Below are positions 45,350 to 54,947 of a stretch of 64,000 nucleotides of DNA, piece after piece. The DNA lies in the NCBI GenBank assembly GCA_013076295.1, contig RQOL01000659.1, forward strand, positions 1 through 64,000, given 5' to 3'. The position numbers and the translations under genes were made by a program. The DNA is from Sanderia malayensis. Lineage: Eukaryota > Cnidaria > Scyphozoa > Semaeostomeae > Pelagiidae. Within the stretch, counting starts at the first letter, position 1. Every line of letters starts with the position of its first letter. The notes beneath the pieces were generated by a model. It saw nothing but the letters and a program-made list of their open reading frames with translations, ran no database searches and was not told the origin of the DNA.

Positions 45350-47200
45350 ATGAATCTCAGAGCGAAACTTAGGGAGTACGGAATCGACCCATTTGGTGAT
45401 GGACCAGCAAGACCCATGTCAACTGGCAAAGAAATTGACAAAGACATCATAAATGGTCTACTGAGTGCAGAAGAAACGGATGACAAGTGTTTTAAATCAT
45501 TTGTTGCTGACCGCCTTGTGAAGGGGGATAAATCAATATTTGACCCCATCAAAAAGTTGAAGCTTAGAACCGGCCTTGAAGGAAGTAAACAGCAGTCTAA
45601 GACAGTAACAGTCCTAAAGGAAGATCGGCAAGCATTTGGCATGCTCATTGCTAAAGCAACCAGTCTAGAAGAAGCATTTCGTTATCCCCTTACAACACTA
45701 CCACTAAGCGTAGCAACACCCGAGGCAGAACTTAGACAGTCTGATAAGGCTTGCCTAAGAAATTTTCTTATTGCAGAAGCTAACGCATCCATTAATGAAT
45801 ACACCGATAGAGCAAGATGGATTGTTGATGGTATGGCCTCTGTACGCTCGCTGAAGCCATCTGACACATATCTACAGTGGTGTGAATCTCTATTGGCCCG
45901 CATGACACCTCCAAAAAAGGCAAACGCCATATCGTTGAACATCGTGATGGATACCTATCGTAAAATGAGCATCAAGGAAGGTACAAGAAGATGTCGTGGA
46001 AATACAGGACCGAGGGTGCACATACAGGGCTTCCACCAAAAAATGCCCCAGGGGTACAGTTGGGAGAAACTCCTTCATGGTAGCGAGAACAAAAATGATT
46101 TAATTAAGCTGATCTTTGAATATCTGAAATCTCCAGAAGGCAAAGCTCGTATCTCTCTCCCAGTTACAGTCAACAACGAATGCCAGACATGGAACATTGA
46201 TCACGAAAACTCCAACCACACATTGGCATTAACATGTAATAATGAAGAGGCAGATACCAGGATGGTTCTTCATGCTGCAACGAGCGAAAAAGCAGTAGTA
46301 GTCTCCAAGGACACTGACGTTCTAATACTGCTGCTTTATGCCTATGCAAAGGTTACACCCGGTAAGGAATGGTACATGAAGTATGATACTGAGACATTTG
46401 CCTGCATAAGCAAAATATTTAGTCACTGGGGTGCAGAGGTATGTTGTTATCTTCCACAGTTTCATGCTATCACCGGCTGCGACACAACGTCGTATTTCTA
46501 TGGAGTTGGGAAAGTCAGAACGCTGAAAAAAGTGTTGAAAAATCCACAATCGTTGCTGTTGATTCAAAATCTTGGAAAGGAGAAAGTGCTTAGCGAAGAA
46601 GACATTGCAAGCTGTATGCTGTTTATACAGACTATGATGTACTCTGGTAACAAAAGCGAGTCATACGTTGAAACAAGAATCCGATTGTACAAATCCCAAA
46701 GAGTAAAAAGTTCATCAAGTTTATCACCTGATCCTGATTCCTGCAAGCAAGCGATTTTACGTGCTCACTATCAGTGCTTTGTTTGGCTTCAATGCCTTTC
46801 TCCAAATATAGAAACTCCACCACTTACATCGAATGGATGGAAAATAATAGAGGAATCGTTAGTTAGCCCTATTTGGTTTGTTGGAGAGCAGCTCCCACCT
46901 TCTTTAACGACAAAATGTACAACGCGCAAGCCAAAAAGGAGCAAAGCGAGTAATGAAGAAGTAAGTGAAGATTCGTCTGCATCCTCGACAAAGAAAAAGA
47001 AATTTTTAAAGTCAAGCTCACTACCCTGCCAGAAAAGGTGGGAAAGATTAGTAAAGGATGCAGCTACGTCACATGCGAAGTCGATTGAAAATTCATCATG
47101 TGAAGCATCCGAAGATGATGAGGAATGGGAGCATCTATCCGATTTTCTTAGTGATTCTAGTGATTCTGACAACAGTGGCAGTGATTGGACACCTTTTTAG
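45350..47200 (+). CDS. transposon ORF2, FEN1/XPG-type (PIN-like) nuclease candidate
   Basis: 616 codons in the same frame as ORF1. Successive motifs parallel the FEN1/XPG nuclease fold: WIVDGMASVR (~165, first acidic residue), ISLNIVMDTYRKMSIKEGTR (~203, the VFDG-like strand plus basic helix), EEADTRMVLHA (~305, the EAEA-like helix), VVVSKDTDVLILLL (~320, the T-x-D-x-D strand) and HAITGCDTTSYFYGVGKVRT (~385, the L-x-G-C-D loop followed by a GIG-type helix-hairpin-helix). All expected acidic positions are filled. The C-terminal ~130 residues are Ser/Lys/Asp-rich and disordered. The ITGCDTTS block is, to my knowledge, a recurrent feature of uncharacterised transposon-like proteins in aquatic animals. 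A role in excision or end processing is inference. Alternative: a repair nuclease captured by the element. Confidence 0.75.
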   Translation: MNLRAKLREYGIDPFGDGPARPMSTGKEIDKDIINGLLSAEETDDKCFKSFVADRLVKGDKSIFDPIKKLKLRTGLEGSKQQSKTVTVLKEDRQAFGMLIAKATSLEEAFRYPLTTLPLSVATPEAELRQSDKACLRNFLIAEANASINEYTDRARWIVDGMASVRSLKPSDTYLQWCESLLARMTPPKKANAISLNIVMDTYRKMSIKEGTRRCRGNTGPRVHIQGFHQKMPQGYSWEKLLHGSENKNDLIKLIFEYLKSPEGKARISLPVTVNNECQTWNIDHENSNHTLALTCNNEEADTRMVLHAATSEKAVVVSKDTDVLILLLYAYAKVTPGKEWYMKYDTETFACISKIFSHWGAEVCCYLPQFHAITGCDTTSYFYGVGKVRTLKKVLKNPQSLLLIQNLGKEKVLSEEDIASCMLFIQTMMYSGNKSESYVETRIRLYKSQRVKSSSSLSPDPDSCKQAILRAHYQCFVWLQCLSPNIETPPLTSNGWKIIEESLVSPIWFVGEQLPPSLTTKCTTRKPKRSKASNEEVSEDSSASSTKKKKFLKSSSLPCQKRWERLVKDAATSHAKSIENSSCEASEDDEEWEHLSDFLSDSSDSDNSGSDWTPF

Positions 47201-47626
47201 GTATGTAGACATTTAAAATTAAGAGAACTTTAGTGAAATCATGTTTGATTTAACTTTCTGCACGATTCATTTGTGACGTCATCAAAAATGTCCCGAAATT
47301 TTGAAAATTTAAATTAACACAAAATATATTAAGCCATATATCAACTTAAAGCGCAATTTATTTCACGGCTTTTGCAACTATTTTCAACAAAATCGGTCAA
47401 GCATTATGCGAGATATGGCAATTTTTAGATTAACTGCCCCACCAGAATGACGTCATCAGTCACGTGACTTACCCCCATATTTCGAAATGGCACGACCGCT
47501 CAAAATGTTCGTAATACCATGAACTATCGTAATCCGGTGTCAAAACAAAGGTTACCCACTTGCTTAGATTTTGCTACTCACCGACCTGTCTACCATATAC
47601 ACGAGCAAAATAAGGACATTCTTTAA

Positions 47627-49142
47627 AGTGCCCCTACACCTTATTTTTTTATTCTTTATATCGATAAAACTTTCTTCGCTGATTTTAGATCCGAAAATAG
47701 TATTTAAATCTGACGTCTAGTTAACGAGTTATAACGTGGGGAAGTGTCGATGTTTCGTCATTTTCGCCATTTTTTGTGGTCAACTTTTAGGACTGGGATC
47801 TACCTACTATGACATCATAGTTGGTGCCATTGTGCCCCGTTCATTTTCCCGTACTGAAGCAACAAATCCGGCATCAATTTTCTCTCATACGATGCACTCG
47901 ATATTTGTTTTTTTGACTTTGATGATTAGAAACAGGTCGGCGCATTATGACATTGAAATTTGAAAGGCTTGCGATGAGTTTGCAGCTGTGGGGAGGAATT
48001 ACAAAATTCCTATGTAGTGGCTGCTCGTTGTGCTCAGTGGAAGCGGGCGTGGGCCGTGCAATGTTAAAACTGTACGGGAACGGGGATGCCAAGAAGAGCA
48101 TCAAAACATGATGATAAAACTGGGAAAATATGTCATATCGATGTGTTTTGCTAGCCCATGGAAATACACCCGATAAATCAAAATTTGTATGGCTTCACAA
48201 AATTCTGCTTTATCAGGATGATCGCCTTAAAACTGTGAGGAGAAGGAGATGGATAAATTTCATCAATTCGCAACGATGGAAGAAATTCTATGGACGCCTC
48301 ATCATGAATGAAATAAATCAAACAACAAACAAACAATAATTGCGGTACAATAACGAAATTTATGTGTAGTAATAAGGAATTGTGTCGCAGATTTTCTACA
48401 CTTGCTGTTCCAAATGAAAATCGAATCGTTTCAAGCTTCCTCAAACCCCAAAGGCTTAGACTGACACGGATATGATGGCCTAAATTATTGCGTATATTGA
48501 ATTTTGATATACACTTTTGCTTCATCACAAACACAACAAAAAGATAATAATTCAGATCTAGTCAAATGCCCAGAAAGTTTTCTTTCAACATTTCTTTTCT
48601 TGCTCACATCTCTTTCATGGCTTTGACTGAAAGAGTTCTCAGCCAAATGGCATATCAAATGCATCAGGTTTCTCCTTCATCGGTATCACTATCAACGGTT
48701 TGCTTTGCTCTACGATACGATCAATCCTATCCCCTCGCCATCTTCGCATTCCTCGGCACTGCAATCCCTACTGTCATGAACTACTATCCGACAAAGAATG
48801 TTAATTTATGGAAACTTTCTATTCGATTCTGATCACCAAAATTGCACAAATACCCACGAATACACATAACGAGACAAGACAGCGCAAACACTATTTATTA
48901 TACTGAATGTAGGCCTACGCCCGCCGCCACTGAATACAACGAGCAGCCACTACATTGGAGTTTACCTACTATGATGTCATAGTAGGTAAATTACGGTCCT
49001 AAAAGTTGACCACGAAAAAGTGGTACGCGTTGCCTCGTATCTCAAAAACTACTTGTCATATCAAAAAAATATAAACGGATTCAGAATCAGCGCATTCGAA
49101 TCTATAGTTTTAGCCAATAAAAAAATAAGGTGTAGGGGCACT
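47627..49142. mobile_element. 1.5-kb TTAA-flanked non-autonomous element
   Basis: Ends AGTGCCCCTACACCTTATTT (left) and AAATAAGGTGTAGGGGCACT (right), with TTAA at 47623-47626 and 49143-49146. Inverted similarity extends inward for several hundred bases (TACCTACTATGACATCATAG; GTAGTGGCTGCTCGTTGT). The TTAA duplication is the mark of piggyBac and Kolobok elements. No transposase ORF is present. Confidence 0.85.
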
Positions 49143-49900
49143 TTAAGGGATTAAGGTAATTAACACTCCGGTTGCCCGTGTATATGGTCTCCCTTGCAAG
49201 GCCTGCCTTATTCGTTTCACACGTAAGGATGAAAAAGACCGGCCAATAAAATAAGGGGTGCTCTCGAGGTTCCTTTATTTTAAGGCAGCATTGTTTTCTC
49301 GTTGATCCCTGTCATCGGAGATTAGCATCGTCCCAATTTCACAATAACGCGCGGTTTATTCAAACTTTTTCTTGACTAATAACAAAGGTCATCTGGAAGT
49401 TTCTCTGTTTCTCTGTTTATCTGTTTATGAAAATATAATAATGTCGGAGGAACAATTTTTTGCTGCTATTAATGTCTGTATACCTGCTGGAGCAAAATCT
49501 CCAGCGTATACACTGCAAAGAGTACTGCATTTTGCTGCAGCCTATATTCCGAATCTTCAGGCATTGTTGTTTGTTCATAGGCAGACAATGCTTGATGAAC
49601 CATACGTCTGTAGCTTGCCATTTTAATATAAGACAATTTATAGAAAGCATTAGTAGAGCTTTTGCAAGTGTTCAGGTATTCACTATCAGACAATATTCAA
49701 ACTAGCGTTCAATTCAACTAATCTGCCCAGAGAGTTTATCAAAGAGTTAGATATCACCAGTCATCATGGATTAGGGACACTGACATGTGTTGCTTATTTT
49801 GATGAGCAAAATAAGGACAGACAGTCTGGAATTCACACCTCCTTACGCTGCACCCTACTGTTTTAGGTAGATTTAAGGTGCTCGTGTATATGGGCCCTTA

Positions 49901-50385
49901 GCTCTTTGCGTCACGGTTACATAATCCTCATCAATCGTTATTACTTTGGTGCACCTGGGCTGCCCGATGACACACTTCAGATGCAGTAAGTAAGGGCCCA
50001 TCTACACGAGAGCTTGAAACATGACCAAGTCCGTCTGACCCAGCGTGTTGCGTAATGCAATTATCTGATTGGTGCGTATCCGACTTGCAATGTTCCGGGT
50101 TTTTGGCAGCAGGGCCCCTTTTCACCCATTAGGACCTGTCAGCAACAAGCGGGTTAACATGTAAACATGCGTATCATGGTCGCGCTCATTTTGTTTCATT
50201 CAAACAAATACCAACTCATTTAACAAACAACACGTTCAAACAACATTGGGGCTTCTATCGAAGTGGCTGGCTTTGGACGTGTTGCAGACAACAAATTCAA
50301 TGACGTGGGAGATAGCGATGAATTGTATGAAGATTCTCCAGATTAGTGTTTTGGACAACAAGATTGTATACCTAGTGTCGAACTG
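49901..50385. other. spacer with a solitary transposon terminus
   Basis: TAAGGGCCCATCTACACGAG at about 49,994-50,013 matches the terminus type of the 9.56-kb element, but no partner is seen. No gene is supported. Confidence 0.4.
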
Positions 50386-50646
50386 CCTGATTGCTGCGAT
50401 CTGCATTTGATCGTTTTTATGTTAAACATGTTAGCAGCAAATGGCACACAGCTATGCATTCTGATATCTCTACTTTGTTCGAGAATATAAACAAGGAGGG
50501 GAGAAACATAATATATTCCTCGTCCGATATTTTGTCCTCCTGCGCGACAGACAAATTGCACCCTCGATGTTGTCCATCGAATAGGGGACAAAATAGTTTC
50601 TCATGACAGGCAAAATTAGTGAAACAATAGCAATAAGAACGTTGAG
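50386..50646. repeat. ~260-bp dispersed repeat, copy 1
   Basis: Begins CCTGATTGCTGCGATCTGC and ends AATAAGAACGTTGAG. A direct copy by eye about 90% identical lies at 54529-54778. Open frames in it are short and differ between copies, so coding capacity is not supported. Confidence 0.85.
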
Positions 50647-51762
50647 CGAAGCAACTCGAGGGCTCAATTGAATTACTGTTAGCAACTAAGAATTCAAACG
50701 TCATTTATTTTAACATGCCAGAACTGGGCAGGAATGTTCACTGTGCTGTTGAAGTTCTTGACTAACATGTTTACACTTACTGTCTCTTAAGTCTTGTGCT
50801 GTAGGGGTTACAGTTGATGTTTTTGACCCACGAACTTAGGAGAGGCTGTTATAGGTACCAAAAATTTTAAGCAACTTTTAAGTGTACTCTAAAGCCTGTT
50901 GATTATCGTGGCCTTTGCCTGCTGCCTGTTTCGGCGTTTTGCTTCCTTAGAGGGTCCTGCCGGTGCCGATCGTGATGTTGCGGTGGTTGCAGGGCCTTCA
51001 ATAGGATTATGTAAATAGTGTCCCAGGAAAGCCCTGAACACTGGGTTTTTATATAATATCTCAGGGAGCCCTGAACACGAGAGGCTTATATGATGTCTCG
51101 GGAAGCCCTGCACACTGGATGTGTATGTGGTGTCTCAGGAAGCCCTGAACACTGGATGTTTATATGGTGTCTCAAGAAGCCCTGAGCAATGGATGTTTAT
51201 ATGGTGTAGCAGGGAGCCCTGCACACTGGATGTTTATATGGTGTCTCAGGGAGCCCTGAACACTGGATGTTTAATGGTGTCGCAGGGAGTCCTGCGCACT
51301 GGATGTTTATATGGTGTCTCAGGAAGCCCTGAGCAATGGATGTTTATATGGTGTCTCAGGGAGCCCTGAGCCTTGGTTGTATAAAGCGTCTCGGGGAGCC
51401 CCGATTGACGAATGCTATGCCAAGCCTTTAGGTTAGCGTGGCCTTTTGCCTGCTGCCTTTATGTGGCCTTATTGTTTTCCTTAGAAGGTTCCGGCTGATA
51501 CCGTTCGCAGTGTTTCGACGGTAGCAGAGCCTTCATTATGATTTGTTATGATTTGTTTACAGTTATTTCTTAGCATTACGTTCCTGACCTGCCATTTTCT
51601 AGGTTTATCGTTTGGAGGGTGGGGAGGAATTGATATCTCCGAACCAAATAATAGAACAGCAAAAAAAAAAGATAATAATAATAATAAGAATAAATTCTTA
51701 GTTAAGTTCTACAGGAAAAACCATATGTTACGTTCGGTGGGGTCACACTACGTGTTCTGTGG
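50647..51762. other. spacer containing a minisatellite
   Basis: No gene is recognised. GGCCTTTTGCCTGCTGCCTT-like sequence near 50,905-50,990 (inverted relative) and 51,430-51,540 brackets the tandem array at 51,010-51,400. The array and its borders may be one repeat unit. Confidence 0.4.
51010..51400. repeat. minisatellite, ~37-bp unit
   Basis: About ten tandem units near GTGTCTCAGGGAGCCCTGAA followed by CACTGGATGTTTATATG. Units vary by substitution and small indels. The + strand ORF 51121-51369 merely reads through it. Confidence 0.88.
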
Positions 51763-51868
51763 CCGGAATTTGCACGGCAAATCGGGGTCACCGACCGTAA
51801 AATGTGTTTTGCTACTCAAGCAATCCGGGCCGGTAGGCTGACCGCCCAATTTCTTGAGATAACATTAA
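51763..51868 (+). repeat. ~105-bp direct repeat, copy 1
   Basis: From CCGGAATTTGCACGGCAAAT to TTCTTGAGATAACATTAA, repeated at 52227-52333 with one or two differences. In copy 2 the open frame reads FARQIGVTDRKMCFATQ, but no family is recognised. Confidence 0.85.
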
Positions 51869-52027
51869 ATGCTGGTTAAACCTTGTTTAAGCAGGGTTAA
51901 TGTTCGAAAGAAATGTTTATAATGACGCATGCTGAATCACATCATTTCTGGGCATAATAATGATAATAACTTCAAGGAACCAGTCCTTGACATTACTTCC
52001 TATGAGGGTTGAGTGTTAAGGGTCTTA
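51869..52027 (+). repeat. 159-bp dispersed repeat, copy 2
   Basis: Nearly identical to 40178-40336. Its start coincides exactly with the end of the ~105-bp repeat copy 1, whereas copy 2 of that repeat continues differently. The 159-bp unit therefore appears to have inserted there. Confidence 0.88.
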
Positions 52028-52226
52028 CTGTGATCATACTGTGTGTGAGAGCTAGCTGGATCATATCATTAGTAACAAACTAAAGCATTCCATCATTCGA
52101 CTCTTGGGGACCAACAACAAAGGTTCAATTTCTCCCTCCCTCCCTCTCCTTATATATTGTTTTGTTGAGTATTTTCTTTGTTATGATTTGCAGTTCGCCC
52201 ATCCGGGAGTACTGCCAGGTGTACCG

Positions 52227-52333
52227 CCCGGAATTTGCACGGCAAATCGGGGTCACCGACCGTAAAATGTGTTTTGCTACTCAAGCAATTCGGGCCGGTA
52301 GGCTGACCGCCCAATTTCTTGAGATAACATTAA
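52227..52333 (+). repeat. ~105-bp direct repeat, copy 2
   Basis: See 51763-51868. Followed by AGACTCGTTGTTGG instead of the 159-bp unit. Confidence 0.85.
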
Positions 52334-53776
52334 GACTCGTTGTTGGAAGCATCAGGTGAAAAGAAGAAAGTTTTCTAGCTGTATGCTTATGCAACTAATA
52401 AAACAATTATAGTATTTCATTTTTGTTTTGGAAAGTGATAGTTTTTTAACTTGATGAAACAAGATCGAAAACTGGAGTCAAAATTTTTGCTTGAGTGGTC
52501 TCAAAACAAATGTTTTTTGAATTTGCTGCGCCAACACTAAATTCGTCTCTCTCCATAAGTCTCGCAAGACGAAACTCTTCTAAAGACCTGGATTGGACCG
52601 TAACAACTGAAGACAAAACAGTACAATGAACAAAACTCATATGATTCCATAGAATTAATGTTTAACAGTTGCCAATAAGTTATTAAATAACAAATGAACC
52701 AACCAATTATCAACATAAGTTTTATTTTCAAAACGGGCATCCAGCTCTTTCAGAGATATCTAGGTAGGCCTTCACAACCCGATTCTTTACCATCACTGCC
52801 GTACCCAGCTCTGGGTCTTCTTGCAAGAGGTTCTCCTTCATGCGAGTTTCAACTATACGAACTGACTACTGAATAGTCTTCGCCTTCTTCGCTATCCTCA
52901 GGAAGACTTCGTCCTTCGTTGTCAGAGGAATTTGTTTTGAACTACCATTTTCGCAATCCGACATTTTGAAAAGATTTTAGCCAGACACTGTTTCAACATT
53001 GGTTTCAACACAGGCCGGGCAGCTCTTCCTCAGAGAACAATAGTTGAAGAACAATAGCTCGGTTCATTCTGACGTCACACTGAATCAAAATCTTGAAAGT
53101 TTTATTTTTTTCAAAATTTGTTAAAATTTCTGTTTTAATTGAAACCAACGAGAATTGACTCATAATGTGAGGAAAATATAGCGCAGACCTGGCTGTGTTT
53201 GAGCTTGGAAAAAATATACTTATACTCTCAGAAAACATTCAAAATAGGTTCATAGTGATACTCAGATCTTTTTCTCTCCATCTCCGTAAAAAAATCGATA
53301 TGTCATTTCAGGCTGCATAAGCCCTTTAATTTAATACTACTTTCTTCACTTTCTGGATAATACAGTGAAATAAAAGCCATCTGTCGCGAGTCACCTCAAG
53401 GTTCCTTTGATTACTGGGGAACTCCCGCTTTCGTCTTCTTTGTCTCGCTCTCCAGATACTTGGGTATCTTATCTATTTCTTTTGATTTCAAGCATTCTTT
53501 CGAATTTCTTCTGTTTTCTGTCCGGTTTCTTAAAAAATTGTTACAGTAGACGCACAAACTCAGTACGAAATGAAATGATGTTCTAACCTTGTTCTTATTT
53601 TGTTTGGAAATCGAGTCTCAGTGTTTCTATAAAGTGTGTTCTTCTTATAAAAGAAAGTGTGTAAGCGTCTCCTTCGAACAGGCGCCTCCTTAATAAGTGC
53701 CAGAATTTATAAGCGCCCAAGCGCCTAATCGAGGGAGTAGGTAGGGGAGATAGGGCCTATGGCAAGCGGATGTCAT
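52334..53776. other. gene-free spacer
   Basis: No supported exon. Around 53,580-53,660 lies a degraded ATAAGAA-type MITE end (TTCTTATAAAAGAAAGTGTG), and at 53,665-53,735 fragments of the AATAAGTGCC-type MITE. Confidence 0.4.
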
Positions 53777-54525
53777 CATAATCAGATAAACCCACTTTTT
53801 CTCAGATAAAGTGGGTTTATCTGGAGAAAAACCCACTTTTTCTGCAATAAGTCACGTTTTCTGCAGATAAACCCACTTTTTCTGAAAACCCACTTTATCT
53901 AACAGAAAAAGTGGGTTTTTCTGATAAACTGGGTTTTTCTGCAGAAAAAGTGGGTTTTTCAGATAAAGTGGGTTTTTCTGCAGAAAAAGTGGGTTAAAGT
54001 CTCTCAGTTGAAGTCTCTCAGTTAAAGTGTCACACCAAGGCTAGGTATCTGGGGTGCCACCGGAAGATGGTACATTTTTATTGCCAGAACTTTTGGCCGA
54101 GGGGCCGAGGGCCACGTGGACGTTTTCTCTTGGCGGTATTCTTTCGTTGAGCTGCATGTGTCTCCTCAGGGCTTCGACGTTAGAGATGGCATCTCCAAGT
54201 AAAGTAAATACTCAAAGTTGTCTGTAAATCTTTCAGGGTTAGTATCCATTCTTGAAATTGAAAGCTGAAACAGTCGCACGTGGACAATCTTCTATCACAC
54301 CCACGTAGCTTATGATGCAGGCAGCAACAATGCGGAATTTGAAAAACCCTCTTTTTCTGCAGAAAAACCCACTTTATCAGAAAAACCCACTTTTTCTGAT
54401 AGATAAAGTGGGTTTTTCAGAAAAAGTGGGTTCATCTGCAGAAAATGTGACTTATGGCAGAAAAAGTGGGTTTTTCTCCAGATAAACCCACTTTATCTGA
54501 GAAAAAGTGGGTTTATCTGATTATG
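53777..54525. repeat. fold-back element built from AACCCACTTTTTCTG modules
   Basis: Two inverted arms of about 200 bp (53777 to ~53995; ~54335-54525) each contain a dozen copies of AACCCACTTT(T/A)TCTG in both orientations, so each arm folds on itself and the arms fold on each other. Outer ends are CATAATCAGATAAACCCACT and its complement. The ~340-bp centre is unique, with no ORF. The right end abuts the ~260-bp dispersed repeat copy 2. Confidence 0.88.
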
Positions 54526-54528
54526 GTG

Positions 54529-54778
54529 GCCTGATTGCTGCGATCTGCATTTGATAATTTTTTATGTTAAACATGTTAGCAGCAAATGACACAAAGCTAT
54601 GCATTCTGATACAATCTCTACTTTGTTCGAGAATACAAACAAGGGAGAAACATAATATATTCCTCGTCCGATATTTTGTCTTCCTGCGCGCACCCTCGAT
54701 GTTGTACATCGAATAGAAGACAAAATAATTCATCATGACAGGCAAGATTAGTGAAACAATAGAAATAAGAACGTTGAG
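54529..54778. repeat. ~260-bp dispersed repeat, copy 2
   Basis: Direct copy of 50386-50646 with several small deletions. Starts two or three bases after the fold-back element ends. Confidence 0.85.
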
Positions 54779-54947
54779 TACCTGACCTTTGTTTGAATGA
54801 TTTGGCGCCAAACAGAAAAGTGACTTCCAAGAATCCACTGAAATTGACCACAAAGGAAGAGAAAAACCTGACACAAAAGGAGGAGGGGTTAAATTTGAGC
54901 TGCCAGCTACCAGCTGCCAGTTCAGTTGAGAATTTAACTAAACTAAA

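Larger units (their letters stand above)
43465..47592 (+). mobile_element. 4.1-kb DNA transposon with ~275-bp TIRs and CCA duplications
   Basis: Left TIR 43465 to ~43740 (starts TAGACAGGTCGGTGAGTAG) and right TIR ~47318-47592 (ends CTACTCACCGACCTGTCTA) are by eye about 90% identical. CCA lies at 43462-43464 and 47593-47595. Joining the flanks restores the string GGGCCCA-TATACACGAG, a terminus of the larger element's family, so this element inserted into a related TIR. It carries two long same-strand ORFs (43865-45271 and 45350-47200). The superfamily is unassigned. Confidence 0.88.
40337..49897. mobile_element. 9.56-kb composite DNA transposon, ~480-bp TIRs, TTA target duplication
   Basis: The left TIR (40337 to ~40818) and right TIR (~49419-49897) are inverted copies by eye about 95% identical, beginning GGGCCCATATACACGAGCAC. 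TTA lies on both sides (40334-40336, 49898-49900). Short GGG...CCC termini with TTA fit PIF/Harbinger insertion, but no Harbinger transposase is recognisable in 40,820-43,460, so mobilisation is unassigned. Most of the interior is occupied by younger nested elements at 43465-47592 and 47627-49142. Related terminus sequence (GGGCCCATCTACACGAG) appears alone at 49,996. Confidence 0.85.

Noticed and set aside
40368..49705. Similar small ORFs at 40368-40775 and 49460-49705
   Set aside because: Both are in the two TIRs of the same transposon, so identity reflects the inverted repeat, not coding conservation.
51121..51369. 82-codon ORF of repeated G-V-S-G-S-P-E-Q-W-M-F-I
   Set aside because: Simple read-through of a 37-bp minisatellite. 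Unit indels shift the frame elsewhere in the array.
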